From Scleroderma bovista (taxonomy: Eukaryota > Basidiomycota > Agaricomycetes > Boletales > Sclerodermataceae), in the NCBI GenBank assembly GCA_037178675.1, contig JAYMGJ010000442.1:1-38849 (forward strand): DNA of 38,849 nucleotides. Direction: 5' to 3'. The position numbers and the translations under genes were made by a program. The notes under the pieces are model-generated. The model had not been told where the DNA came from and did no database searches. It worked only from the letters and a program-made list of their open reading frames with translations. This document shows, one piece after another, positions 1 to 11,170 of the stretch. How positions within the stretch are numbered: position 1 is the stretch's first letter; each line of letters opens with the position of its first letter.

Positions 1-233
1 GACTCTTCCTAACCACTGTGGTAGGCTGAAGAGGAGTCAATACCATCCCCAGTCGCATCTATTCCCCATCAGAAGCCCTTCCCTTCCCTCCTGCATCCTG
101 CCTGAAGGCGTGCAGCACATCCCCCTGAGGAGATTAAATACCAGAAACGCAAAGGAAGACCACCACTCGCATATTGCTGTCATTTGGTGTTGGTTGTTGG
201 TTGTTCTGACCTCTTCCCTCACTTAGGCGCACA
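1..233 (+). repeat. 3' end of a family-B LTR, entering from the left edge
   Basis: Bases 1-233 are nearly identical to 29163-29396, the 3' end of the long B-type LTR described below, and more distantly related to 16440-16688. All three copies stop being similar right after the shared CACACC, which marks the element end (terminal CACA). What follows at 234 is gypsy coding sequence, so a B element or solo B LTR seems to have inserted into gypsy element A. The rest of B and the left part of A lie outside the window. Confidence 0.8.
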
Positions 234-3200
234 CCGGCCCTCCGCACAACTGGCGAGCTGTGTTGACTCCGGAAGTGCACCCAAGGAGGCCCGCCTCAAC
301 GCGTCCGCTCTTTTTGACCCAAACTCTCTTATGCCTCATGTTTCCCTTTTATCTCTTGATATACCTAAAATCCGCGCTCTTGTGGACTCCGGTTCCACGC
401 ATTGTTTTGTAGATTTACAATTCGCGCACAAAAACAACCTTACATCCTACTCCGTCTCTCCTATCCAACTCCGGTTATTCGACGGTACATCAAACTATGT
501 AATTACTCAAGCTATCGATTTATCAGTGCAGTTCCCCGCATCCGGTGATGTCACCCCCATGACTTTTTATCTCGCTCCGTTGGATTCTGAATGCTCGATT
601 GTCCTTGGACATAACTGGCTCACCCGCTATAATCCGTTGATTGACTGGGTATTGAGTAGTTTAACATTCTGGACTCCTGCAGGAAGTTTGCCAGCGCCCC
701 CGTCGACTCCCTCTCCAGTTCTGCCCGGAAACTCTGACTCCGGCCTCTCCAGCCAGTCTACCCCAGGCCTCGTGCCATCTGTCGACACTCCGGTTTGCAA
801 CCCTCCGCTTATCTCTCTAATCAACGCAGCCGCATTCGTGCGTGCGTGCAGTTTGGAAGGATCCACGAAGTACCAACTCCAGCTGCGTCCTGCGGACTCA
901 GCAAAAGCCCGGTCTTCTTCTATATCAACTCCGCCGGACTTGGACATCGTCCCTCCAGAATATCGCGACTACGCGGACGTGTTCAGCAAGGCGAAAGCCT
1001 CTGAACTTCCCCCGCATCACGACTACGATTTGAAGATCGAGCTCGAAGAAGGTACCTCACCACCTTTGGGAACCCTATACTCACTGTCTCCGGTCGAGCT
1101 CTCCGCCCTCCGGACATTTATCGATGAGAATCTCAATACAGGTTTCATCCGCCCTACCGCTTCCTCTCACGCTGCTCCGGTCCTCTTCGTCAAGAAGAAG
1201 GACGGCTCCCTCCGCCTATGCATTGATTTTAGAGGCCTTAACAAAATCACCAAAAAGGATCGCTATCCACTCCCCTTATCTCTGACCTATTGGACTCACC
1301 CAGCCGTGCTAAAATCTATTCCAAGATTGACCTCCGGCATGCGTACCACCTGGTCCGGATTGCTCCGGGCGACGAATGGAAGACCGCTTTCCGTACGCGC
1401 TACGGGTCCTACGAGTGGTTAGTAATGCCCTTTGGCCTCACTAACGCCCCTGCAGCATTCCAGCGCTTTGTCAACACCATCTTTGCTGACATGCTGGATG
1501 TCTGTGTCGTCGTGTACCTCGACGACATCCTCATCTACTCCGAGGATATGGAGTCTCACCAGCAGCATGTCCAGGAGGTACTCCGGCGACTCCGGTTACA
1601 TGGCCTCTTCGCCAAACCGGAGAAGTGCGAGTTCCACTCGGACTCAGTGGAATACCTTGGCTACCGTCTATCCCCTGAAGGTCTGACTATGTCTCCGGAC
1701 AAAATACAAACCATCTCCGATTGGCCTGAACCTCGTAAGGTAAAGGACATCGAATCCTTCTTGGGATTCGCCAACTTCTACCGGCGTTTCATTTTCAATT
1801 ACTCCGACATTGTGGTTCCTCTTACCCGGCTCACCCGGAAAGATGCTCCTTGGATCTTCTCCGAGGACTGTCGACGCACTTTCAATGCTCTCAAGCATGC
1901 CTTCACTACCGCGCCCATACTCACTCATTTCATTCCGGACACCCCTATCATTGTGGAAACGGACGCCTCTGACTACGCTGTCGCTGGCATCCTGTCTATT
2001 ACCTGCGCAGACGGAGAGATCCGTCCGGTCGCTTTCTACTCCCGGACCTTGACTGCTCCGGAGCTGAACTATGATACCCACGATAAGGAACTCCTTGCCA
2101 TCTTTGAGGCATTCCGGAACTGGCGCCATTACCTTGAAGGTTCCGCCTCTCCTATTGACGTCGTCACTGACCACAAAAATCTAGAGTATTTCTCTACCTC
2201 GAAAGTCCTCTCCCGCCGGCAAGCCCGGTGGTCCGAGTTCCTCTCTCAGTTTAACCTTGTCATTCGTTTCCGTCCCGGGAAACTCGGTGCCAAGCCGGAC
2301 GCTCTCACTAGACGATGGGACGTCTACCCCAAAGAGGGGGATAGTGGCTACGCCCGTGTTAACCCACAAAATCTCAGGCCGGTGTTCACTCAAGACCAAC
2401 TGACTAACTCCCTTCGCGCAACCATTTTAGAGTTCCCGGTCCTTCATCGAGCAGTCGCCATCATGGACGTGGAAACACTCCACAACGACATCTTATCTGC
2501 TCTCCCCTCAGATCCCATTGCCCAGATCCACCTCTCAGACTCAGACTCACCGGACTCTCGTTGGTCCACTGATGAGGCAGGTTTCCTCCGCCTAGATGGT
2601 CGCATCTATGTACCGGACCTGGACGGTCTCCGCCTCCGGGTACTCCGGTATCACCATGATCACCCACTCTCTGGCCACTTTGGGCAAAACCGGACTTTGG
2701 AACTAATCCGGCGTAAGTATACCTGGCCTGGTCTTAGGACCTTCGTCAAAGACTACGTCCGGTCATGCACCTCCTGCGCTCGAGCTAAGACACCGCGCCA
2801 TCGACCCTATGGGTTACTAAAACAGCTTCCTGTCCCGGAAAGACCTTGGAACTCCATATCCATGGACTTTATTGAGCAACTCCCTGGCTCAACTGGATTC
2901 ACAGCTATCCTGGTCGTAGTAGACAGGCTCTCTAAACAAGCCATCTTCATCCCTACCCACGACACCATCACCTGCCCGGAGCTCGCGAAGCTCTTCCTTC
3001 TTCATGTATTCTCCAAGCACGGTGTTCCCACCCATGTCACTTCAGATCGCGGTACAGAGTTTGTCTCGCACTTCTTCCGGTCACTCGGAAAAGCCCTCGA
3101 CATGCGCCTCCACTTCACCTCTGGTTACCACCCGGAGGGCGATGGCCAGACAGAGCGGTCCAACCAGACACTCGAACAATATCTCCGCGTCTACTGCAAT

Positions 3201-3944
3201 TATCAGCAGGACAACTGGGCGGACCTACTCCCACTGGCGGAGTTCGCTTACAACAATGCACCTAGTGCTACCACCGGAGTCTTACCATTCTTCGCCAATA
3301 AAGGTTATCATCCCAACATCTCCGTCTACCCAGAACGCGATATGACCTCTGCACGGGCTCGTGATTACGTGGTCGACCTCGAGTCGCTGCATCAATATCT
3401 TCGAGAAGAAATGGCCAACGCGCAACTTTGCTACCAAGGTCCGGCTGATGCCAAACGTACTCTGGCACCGGACTTCAAAGTAGGCAACCAAGTATACGTC
3501 AAAGCCAAATACTTCCGGTCTACTTGACCATCTAAAAAGCTATCAGAGAAGAACCTGGGGCCCTACTCTATCATCGCGCAAGTAGGCTCCCTCTCTTTTA
3601 CGCTCTGTCTTCCAGATTCCATGCGCGCCGTTCATCCCGTCTTCCATGTCTCCCAACTCGAACCGGCCATACCCAACACCATACCGGACCGGATACAGCC
3701 TCCTCCGCCACCGGTTGAAGTTGATGGTGAACCGGAGTTTGAGATCTCTGAGATCCTCGACTCCAAGGTTGACCGTTGACAAAAATTGTGCAAGCTTTTG
3801 TACTTGGTACGTTGGTCCGGTTACGAAGGAACTGACGAAGAAACGTCATGGCTTCTCGCCACTGAACTTGGCAACGCTACGGAACTCTTAGAAGATTACC
3901 ATGTCCGGTATCCGGACAAACCCGGACCACTTGCGTCCATGTAG
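234..3944 (+). pseudogene. pol: gag-pol polyprotein (PR-RT-RH-IN-chromodomain), broken copy
   Basis: This is the retroelement polyprotein that copies and integrates element A. The first frame (to 1422) holds the protease motif [13 protein letters not shown] near 378-420 and the start of RT ([19 protein letters not shown]). A one-base loss near 1279 shifts the frame. From 1290 the next frame carries RT with YLDD (residues 76-79 of that frame), RNase H (VETDASDY near 222-229), an integrase HHCC zinc finger (Cys 493 and 496) and a DDE triad at about D526, D586 and E622. Two in-frame TGA codons, at 3525-3527 and 3777-3779, interrupt the tail. Both sit where CGA (Arg) would fit, as expected of CpG decay. 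The frame otherwise runs through VFHVSQLEP and a chromodomain (LYLVRWSGYEGTDEETSW) to TAG at 3942-3944. Gag is mostly missing. Confidence 0.93.
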
Positions 3945-4115
3945 TATTACTCTCGCCTCCATTCTCTTATCTGTTTCTCTTGTCTGTTTTCCCCTGTCTG
4001 TTTCACTCTGTCTCTGTAATATCACTCACTCTCAAATCCAGCCACTTTTCTCTATAAACAAAAAAAGTAAAACTAAATTACATTTTCTATTTACAAGGAG
4101 TCCGAACCGGACCAC
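3945..4115. other. Short convergent intergenic stretch within element A
   Basis: This AT-richer strip separates the end of pol (+ strand) from the end of the antisense gene (- strand). It contains CTATAAACAAAAAAAG near 4051 and a further A-rich run, which could hold polyadenylation signals for both convergent transcripts. No frame of its own is convincing. Confidence 0.4.
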
Positions 4116-5157
4116 CTACTCCGGCACACCGCTGCCAGGGTTCTCCTGCTCCTCATGGAGCCCCTGGACTTCTTGTTCGACCTCCTCTGGGTTGACCTCC
4201 GCCTCGCTGTCCTCCGACTCCTCGTCCTCGTCCCAGGGCGCCGTAAAGAAACGACACTCCTCGAGAAAAGTCTCGAGGCCGGCCGTCAGCCGCTCGTTTC
4301 CCCTCACCACCGAGCGAGTGGCGTCTGCGACCCGGCGCATCTGCCCGGTCATCTCCTCGACGGCCCCGGTCAACCGGTCCAGTCGTTCCAGGAACGGCCC
4401 AGGGTCAAACCCGGACCGTTTCCCAGACGGCCCTGGTACTTCGACGATGTCGTCGTCGTCGGCAACCTTCACCGCCATCTTCTTCTTCTTGCGCTTCTCG
4501 CCTCCTCGCGGTGACGTCGCCACCTCCTTCTTCTTCACTTTGCCCTTCCCCTTATCCCCTACCGGACCCGGACCACCCACCTCCAGCCACTCACACCGCT
4601 CCTTGAGCCCTGCGCATTTCATGTACGCGCGCTGCTTGGGTTTTTCCGGGTCTCGTTCGCACAGCGAATGCACCTGCCAAAAAATTAATAAAGTAACAAG
4701 GGAATAAAATTAAAGAGAAAAAAAATACTTACCGGACATTGTCGCTCCGGTCTCCACTCGGACCCGCCTCCGGCTCTTCCCTCGCTCTCTTCTTCGACGC
4801 CTCCTGCGCCATCGCTCTCTGCCTCGCTGCAACCTCTGCAGCCCTCCGCTGCACCTCCGCCCTGTCCTTCTCCGCCTGCTCTCTCGCTTTCTGCTCCGCC
4901 TCTGCCTTGGCACGCTCTGCCTCCTCGCGAGCCCTTGCCTCCGCCTCTTCGCGTGCTCGCCTCTTCGCCTCCTCCCTACGTTGCCTCTCCTCCCTCTTCA
5001 CTTGCTTGCAACGACGGCGCTCCTTCACTTTGGCGTCGAGAACTTCGGATTCGTCCTCGCTACCGGACTGTAATTCCGGTGTTGAGGCCTTCGTCCAATC
5101 CCTGGACTCGGTGGCAACGGGGGCGACGGGGCTGGTGGACTTAGCAGTGGCCAACAT
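4116..5157 (-). CDS. Antisense accessory gene of gypsy element A (coiled-coil, Cys-containing, one intron)
   Basis: A gene carried by element A but transcribed towards pol. Its function is unknown. I chose ATG at 5157; the frame is open further upstream only with a non-ATG start. Exon 1 runs 5157-4733 and encodes a Ser/Pro/Glu N-terminus and a long Lys/Arg/Glu/Ala-rich stretch that should form a coiled coil (EERQRREEAKRRAREEAEA). A canonical fungal intron follows at 4732-4674 (GTAAGT...TTGGCAG, 59 bp). Exon 2 opens with the CxxC motif CIRCANE, and a second frame continues with a Cys pair (KCAGLKERCEW), acidic and Lys-rich segments and a helical segment (FLERLDRLTGAVEEM). Spliced canonically, exon 2 meets a stop after about 18 codons. 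The long frame is one base away, so a one-base loss in the A run near 4645 is likely. Antisense genes between pol and the 3' LTR are known in some plant and fungal gypsy elements; nucleic-acid binding is only a guess. Confidence 0.7.
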
Positions 5158-5208
5158 GTTAGGATCACGGAAAGAAAACTGGGGGTAACAAGCAAAACCA
5201 GTTTGATC

Positions 5209-5214
5209 TTTATA
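5209..5214 (-). promoter_or_regulatory. TATA box of the antisense gene
   Basis: On the minus strand the sequence reads TATAAA about 52 bp upstream of the chosen ATG at 5157, within a suitable distance for a fungal RNA polymerase II promoter. It lies inside element A, just before its polypurine tract and LTR. Confidence 0.5.
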
Positions 5215-5309
5215 GATCCAAATTTCGTACTCAGACAATCACTCCGGACTCTGCATTGTTCTAGGCGACCACACGACAGCCTCATTGGGGCCTCATGGGT
5301 TCGGCCCCT

Positions 5310-5322
5310 AAAAGGGGGATAC
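5310..5322 (+). other. Polypurine tract of element A
   Basis: AAAAGGGGGATAC sits directly before the TGTTACGACC start of the 3' LTR. This is the expected place for the purine run that primes plus-strand DNA synthesis. Element C has a nearly identical tract before its own 3' LTR (23950-23964). Confidence 0.8.
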
Positions 5323-5912
5323 TGTTACGACCATGCCCAACTCCGGGTCTTATCCGGTCACCCCGGTCGCATCGCAGCTCCACACCTCAACTCCGGTCGC
5401 TCAACACTTACTCCGGTCACGCTTGCGCAGATATGCCTCCGTTAAGTACGACCCTTGGTCTATACTCCATTCGCTCTTACTACACCTCGCCGTCTACCCT
5501 GCCTTGACGTGAGTTCTCCGTGAACTCGATATATCCTATACCTTGTAGCTTTTTCACCGGACCTGACCTAGTCCTAACTCCGGTCGTCCCTTGTCCGCTA
5601 TTAGGTTGTTTACTTGTCACCATATGTACTCGACCCTAGTTTCTACTTAGTATAAGTACCCTCTAGTTTACCTTGTATACCTCAGTCTGAAATCATCTAA
5701 GTTACTACTCCTGTCCCCTTGTCTGTCTCCGTCTCCATCTCCACCTGACCGGAACCTACGCAAGGGATCAACACTCGTTGTCCTTGTCGTTGAATCCAAT
5801 CGGTCGCAACTCCGGCCCAGGCTAACCTCTGCCCAAACCTCTGACCTCTGCCCTCGTCTGTTTTCATCCGGACTTGACCGGACTTCCTACCGGAGTAGAC
5901 CCGGACTTGACA
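5323..5912 (+). repeat. 3' LTR of gypsy element A
   Basis: The LTR begins TGTTACGACC and ends GACTTGACA (TG...CA). The solo copy at 27384-28014 has the same ends. The two are highly similar; the solo copy is 41 bp longer because of an extra segment near 27625-27665 resembling a local duplication of the GGACCTGA block. Middle sections (TTGTTTACTTGTCACC and neighbours) are also recognisable in the LTRs of family C, so A and C are related. Confidence 0.9.
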
Positions 5913-8735
5913 CTGTCAAGCCAACAATGCAGTGAGAACAGACCCAGCTGCACCTGCCATGAAATCACTCACAAACTGTCAAGCCAACAGGACCAGAGTG
6001 TGAATGAATGCTGTGAGAACAGGCACAGCTGCACCTGCCATGAAATCACTCACTTCCTGTAGAGCCAACAAGACCAGAGTGGGAATGAATGCAGTAAGAA
6101 CAGTCCCAGCTGTACATGCCATGGAATCACTCACAAGCTGTCAAGCCAACAGGACCAGAGTGGGAGTGAAGGTAGTGAGAACAGGCCCAGCTGCACCTGC
6201 CATGAAAGCACTCACTCGCTGTCAAGCCAACAGGACCAGAGTGGGAGTGAAGGCAGTGAGAACAGCCTCAGCTACACATGCCATGGAATCACTTACTTGC
6301 TATCAAGCCAACAGGACCAGAGTGGGAGTAAAGATGGTGAGAACAGGCACAGTTTGCCATGAAATCACTCACACACTGTCAAGCCAACAGGACCAGTGTG
6401 GGAGTGAAGATAGTGAGAACAGTCCCAACTGCACCTGCAATGAAATCACCCACAAGCTGTCAAGCCAACAGGACCACAGTGGGAGTGAATGCAGTGAGAA
6501 CAGGCCCAGTTGCACCTGCCATGAAATCACTCACAAACTGTCAAGTCAACAGGACCAGAGTGGGAGTGAAGGCAGTGAGAACAGGCCCAGCAGCACCTGC
6601 CATGAAATCACTCACTTCCTATCAAGCCAACAGGACCAGAGTGGGAGTGAAGGTAGTGAGAACAGGCCCAGCTGCACCTACCATGAAATCACTCACACAC
6701 TGTCAAGCCAACAGGACCAGAGTGGGAGTGAATGCAGTGAGAGCAGGCCAAGCTGCACCTGCCATGAGATCACTCACTCGCTGTCAAGCCAACAGGACCA
6801 GATTGGGAGTGAAGGCAGTTAGAACAGGTGCAGCTGCACTTGGCATAAAATTACTCACTTGCTGTCAAGCCAACAATGCAGTAAGAATAGAACAAGCTGC
6901 ACCTGCCATGAAATCACTCACTTGCTATCAAGCCAACAGGAGCAGAGTGGGAGTGAAGGCAGTGAGAACAGCCCTAGCTGCACCTGCCATGAACAAACTC
7001 ACAAACTGTCAAGTCAATAGGACCAAAGTGGGGGTGAAGGCAGTGAGAAGATGCCCAGTTGCACCTGCCATGAAATCACTCACTTCCTATCAAGCCAACA
7101 GGACCAGAGTGGGAGTGAAGGCAGTGAGAACAGGCCCAGCTGCACCTGCCATGAAATCACTCACATGCTATCAAGCCAACAGCACCAGAGTGGGAGTGAA
7201 TGCAGTGAGAACAGGCCCAGCTGCACCTGCCATGAAATCACTCACATGCTATCAAGCCAACAGCACCAGAGTGGGAGTGAATGCAGTGAGAACAGGCCCA
7301 GCTGCACCTGCCATGAAATCACTCACCAACTGTCAAGCCAACAAGACCAGAGTGGGAGTGAATGCAGTGAGAACAGGCCCAGCTGCACCTGCCATGAAAT
7401 CACTCACTCGCTGCCAAGCCAACAGGACCAAAGTGGGAGGGAGGGTAGTGAGAACAGGACCAGCTACACCTGCCATGAAATCACTCACCCACTGTAAAGC
7501 CAACAGGACCAGAGTGGCAGTGAAGGCAGTGAGAACAGCTGCAGCTGCAAATGCCATGAAATCACTCACACACTGTCAAGCCAACAGGACCAGTGTGGGA
7601 GTGAAGGCAATGAGAACAGGGCAAGCTGCACCTGCCATGAAATCACTCACTCGCTGTCAAGCCAACAGGACCACAGTGGGAGTTAATGCAGTGAGAACAT
7701 GCCCAGCTGCACCTGTCATGCAATTACTTACAAGCTGTCAAGCCAACAAGACCACAGTGGGAGTGAAGGAAGTGAGAACACACCCAGCTACACTGCAATG
7801 AAATCACTCACAACCTGTCAAGCCAACAGGACCACAGTGGGAGTGAATGCAGTGAGAACATGCCCAGCTGAACTTGCCATGAAATCACTTACTCGCTGTC
7901 AAGACAAAAGGACCAGAATGGGAGCAAAGCAGTGAGAATGGGCCCAGCTGCACCTGCCATGAAATCACTCACTTCCTGTCAAGCCAACAGAACCAGAGTG
8001 GGAGAGAAGGTAGTGAGAACAAGCCCAGCTACACCTGCCATGAAATCACTCACAGCCTGTCAAGCCGACAGGAGCACAATAGGAGTGAATGCAGTGAGAC
8101 CAGGCCCAGCTGCACCTGCCATGAAATCACTCACAAACTGTCAAGTCAACAGGACCAGAGTGAGAGTGAAGGCAGTGAGCACAGGCCCAGCTGCACCTGC
8201 CATGAAATCACTCACTCGCTGTCAAGCCAACAGGACCAGAGTGGGGGCAAAGGCAGTGAGAACAGGTCCAGCTGCACCTGCCATGAAACCACTCACTTCC
8301 TTTCAAGCCCACAGGACCAGAGTCCAAGTGAATGCAGTGAGAACAGGCCCAGGTGCACCTCCCATGAAATCACTCACCAACTGTCAGACCAACAGGACCA
8401 GAGTGGGAATGAATGCAGTGAGAACAGGCCTAGCTGCACCTGCCATGAAATCACTCACTTGCTGTCAAGCAAACAGGTCCAGATTGGGAGTGAAGGCAGT
8501 GAGAACAGGTGTGACTGAGTCTGTCATGAAATCTCTCACAAACTGTTAAGCCAACCAGACCCAGAGTAGGAGTGAATGCAGTGAGAACAGGCCCAGTTGC
8601 ACCTGCCATGAAATCACTCACAAACTGTCAAGTCAACAGGACCAGAGTAGGAGTGAAGGCAGTGAGAACAGGCCCAACTGCACCTGCCATGAAATCACTC
8701 ACAAACTGTCAGGTCAACATAACCAGAGCAATGAT
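5913..8735 (+). repeat. 81-bp minisatellite, about 35 copies
   Basis: A tandem array whose unit contains CTGTCAAGCCAACAGGACCA and CACCTGCCATGAAATCACTC, period 81 bp (27 codons). Copies vary by point changes and a few short deletions. Because 81 is divisible by three, several frames stay open for long stretches. One runs 480 codons with a repeat of the form MKSLTxCQANRTRVGVxAV. A second forward frame reads Ser/Glu/Cys-rich repeats. No intron, promoter or non-repeat domain marks a real gene, so I call it a satellite that only looks coding. Element A lies directly against its left end. Confidence 0.9.
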
Positions 8736-8793
8736 TCATGTAACAGAATGTGCTCAGACTGAATAGAGCACCACAGTGTAGTGAATTGATTAC

Positions 8794-10480
8794 CTATAAA
8801 ATATTGTGTGATCCAAATGGTACCACCTGGTATAACTGTCCTACCTGTGTGAATGGCATCCATTGGAGTATCTCAAGTTCCACAAATCTTTTGTTAAAAT
8901 CATCTTCCTTTGCCAATCTCATGATGTTTCTGCAAACCATTAAAATATCTACCTTCCACCACATCAGACAGTCCTCTCACCTCACAGCAAATTCAATATT
9001 CAGATCAAAATTGACTTGTTGTGCTGATACCACTAGCCTCTGTAGTTCAACCTCATCAAGTGCATTTGTGGTGCATCTGATGAGTGGACCACAATCTGCA
9101 CCTTCTTTGTTCATATCTACATAAACCAGCACCATTAGCATACTTACAAGAAAGGTCCAGGCAATGATAACTCACTGCCCAGTGACAAATAATCCTTTGG
9201 TGGGTACTTGCACTCATCCAATTGGTTTTTTATTTTTCCTCTAACCTCACTCAAAATTTGTGGTGCCAAGCTCCCAGCTTTGAGAATTGCCTCTTCCATT
9301 TGCATACCTTCATCTCTAAGCCTCCCAATTGCCTGCCCCTCCATTGCATCAGCCTTTGTCAACAGCACAATTACTGGCACTACATAATAATCATTCAGAG
9401 CCATTTATTACAAATCATGATGGAGATTTTCACCATGTTCAGTATTGCACCTATTGAAGAACTGCTCTTCTGCAGCCACAATTGCCCTCTCAGACTCACT
9501 CATTGGAATACAAAACCTGGATCCTGATTGTTAGGTACGTAATGAGATTCGGTAAAGTTGTCGTACCACACAGCATGGATCCGCTCCGCTAACCGCATTT
9601 TCGTCGCTCGGTCTGCAATGAATTTCTTCATCGACTCTAATTCACTCACAGACCCTGACTCGAATCCTCGTGAGTCATGAAAGACGAAACGTGGATTGCT
9701 CCGGAAAATCAGCTCATTCTCAATGTCATGATATCCCCTCTGGGCATTATTAGTTTGTTGGCGACACGTCCTAGCATCTTCAAACGCACCTCTAGAGATC
9801 CCTGCACAACCATAGGATCAAGCTGGGAATATTCGTGCATTATCTTTCAATATTGTGTAGTAAGACATCCTACCTTTTTGCCTTTCGCATTGAACACTTC
9901 GGGGAGCTCTGTGGTATTGCAAACACGTTGTAAGAGTGTCGTTTTACCAGCATTGGATCTGCCAACGACGAGGACTCTAAAACGACGAATACGGTCGAAG
10001 TGCTTTCTGACGGTCCCAGGATCCATGTGAAGCATATCATCGGCACCTAGAGAAGAGTCGGTCACCATGTCGCTAATGTAGGTCCAGTTCATGATATTGG
10101 ACATAAGTACCCACCTGCGCTGGAACCCTTACGCTGCTCAGTGTTTCTGACGTCCGCAGGGTCCATGTGAAGTACATCGTCAGCACCTGGAAAAAAAAGT
10201 CGGTCGTCATTTCGTTAATGTATGTTATTCGGTTCGCGATATTGGACATGAGCACTCACCTGCGCTGGAGCCCACGTCACGCTGCTCAGAGTTTCTGACG
10301 TCCATAGGATCTATGTGAAGCACATCGTCAGCATCTTGATAGAGGAGTCGGTGACCACACTGCTGATGTGCGTTATCCAGTCAACTATATATACTCACTG
10401 GCTTTGGGGTTTGAGCTACGCTTCCTCGTATTCCTGTATGGCAGAGAAGCCAAAAATTTGCTAACGACTCTAGGAACCAT
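8794..10480 (-). CDS. P-loop GTPase (TRAFAC-type G domain), ten exons
   Basis: Probably a cytosolic or membrane-associated GTP-binding protein that hydrolyses GTP; the biological role is unknown. Proposed exons (high to low): 10480-10399, 10334-10260, 10186-10115, 10046-9874, 9822-9790, 9739-9567, 9516-9434, 9379-9176, 9116-8981, 8929-8794. They join in frame with GT..AG introns of 50-85 bp, except short internal ones, giving about 388 residues. Visible motifs are the P-loop GRSNAGKTT (G1), HDSRG (G3, DxxG) and LLTKADA (G4, TKxD), followed by a helical C-terminus (RLVVSAQQVNFDLNIEF). The start ATG at 10480 gives a basic N-terminus (MVPRVVSKFLASLPYRNTRK). The last exon might instead end at 8845 and splice onward. 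A short segment, ADDVLHMDPxDVRN, is encoded three times by consecutive exons. Every splice junction keeps the frame and no stop is seen, so this is the one gene here that looks functional. Confidence 0.88.
10046..10398 (-). repeat. Tandem triplication of an exon-intron module in the GTPase gene
   Basis: Three consecutive modules of about 130-150 bp each hold an intron (GTGAGT or GTGGGT start, ACCGACT near its 3' end) followed by an exon segment coding ADDVLHIDPMDVRN, ADDVLHMDPADVRN and ADDMLHMDPGTVRK. Both the introns and the exons are similar, so whole modules were duplicated. The first two exons (75 and 72 nt) begin and end in the same phase, so including or skipping either keeps the frame. 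Confidence 0.85.
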
Positions 10481-11170
10481 AGTTGTTACAAAAAGTGATG
10501 TGTCGAGTGGTGGAGGGTGGGTGGTGGATGGATATTGAAGGACGACACTATTCTCCCGTAGGCAACCCTCAAAATTTCAAGGAAGATAGTCGTTGGACGA
10601 CACTAAGGACAACATCACGAACAGCCTCAGTGACGAGGTGCACCGCCTTGATGGGCGCAATGTGCATTCCGATTCTACTCAGCTGTGACATCCATTCAGC
10701 CGCATGATCAGGCCTTCAATGAGGTCCCAAACTCCACCACCTACTAGTAGTAACGGCCCCTTCTCATGCCTGCAATGTACACGCTCGTACTTGTGACACC
10801 ATCCTCAACATCTGATTTGATCAAGAGCTCCGTCAGCCCCGTTCGAGGTATGTATCTGTGTAATTGACAGTCGTCTCCAATTGCCGCCAGTCACATCCAT
10901 TCACCAACTCGCATCGTCAATGCAGACAGGCACGCTCGTGCCACCTTCGCGGCCTTCTGACTCTACTCCTCGTTTGTTCTCACTTTCTATCGGATTTCTC
11001 GAACCATCCACGCGTTCGGCCAGGGCATTCGACGCATTCGATGTTCAGCATTCGACCCGCCTGCGTGCCCAGTCGAGCCCTCTGGTCTTCCACTCGTGCT
11101 CCCCCTCGAGCAGGACTCTCTGTGTTTCAGGTACGTCTCGATTTGCGTTCTCATCGCGCTGGCGTCTTTT
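10481..11170. other. Intergenic stretch, no convincing gene
   Basis: This is the region upstream of the GTPase gene and downstream of the next minus-strand gene. Several frames overlap on both strands, including a minus frame at 10987-11340 with a short helical segment (LEKDASAMRTQIETYLKH) that could be a further exon of the 11171-11843 gene. Nothing else is distinctive. The GTPase promoter should lie just above 10480. Confidence 0.4.

Larger units (their letters stand above)
234..5912 (+). mobile_element. Ty3/gypsy LTR retrotransposon, family A (chromovirus type), 5' part missing
   Basis: Element A shows, in order, a retropepsin-like protease, reverse transcriptase, RNase H, integrase and a chromodomain, then a convergent antisense gene, a polypurine tract and a 590-bp 3' LTR (5323-5912). 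The domain order RT-RH-IN plus chromodomain defines a Ty3/gypsy chromovirus. The 5' LTR, primer-binding site and most of gag lie left of the B-LTR insertion and are not visible. The 3' flank starts CTGTC inside an 81-bp minisatellite; its target-duplication partner is outside the window. Pol has one frameshift and two stops, so this copy is not autonomous. Confidence 0.92.

Noticed and set aside
184..250. Start of the first pol frame at 184
   Set aside because: The first 50 bases belong to the B LTR; the frame continues by chance across the junction, and the true start of the polyprotein is outside the window.
5025..5285. Additional antisense gene start upstream of 5157
   Set aside because: Upstream codons need a non-ATG start and lie over the TATA box; ATG at 5157 is better.
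6359..7801. 480-codon gene made of 27-residue repeats
   Set aside because: More than one frame is open across the array and there is no start context, promoter or non-repeat domain. Reported only as a repeat with a finding.
5913..8735. CRISPR-like array
   Set aside because: The whole 81-bp unit is repeated without unique spacers, so it is a minisatellite.
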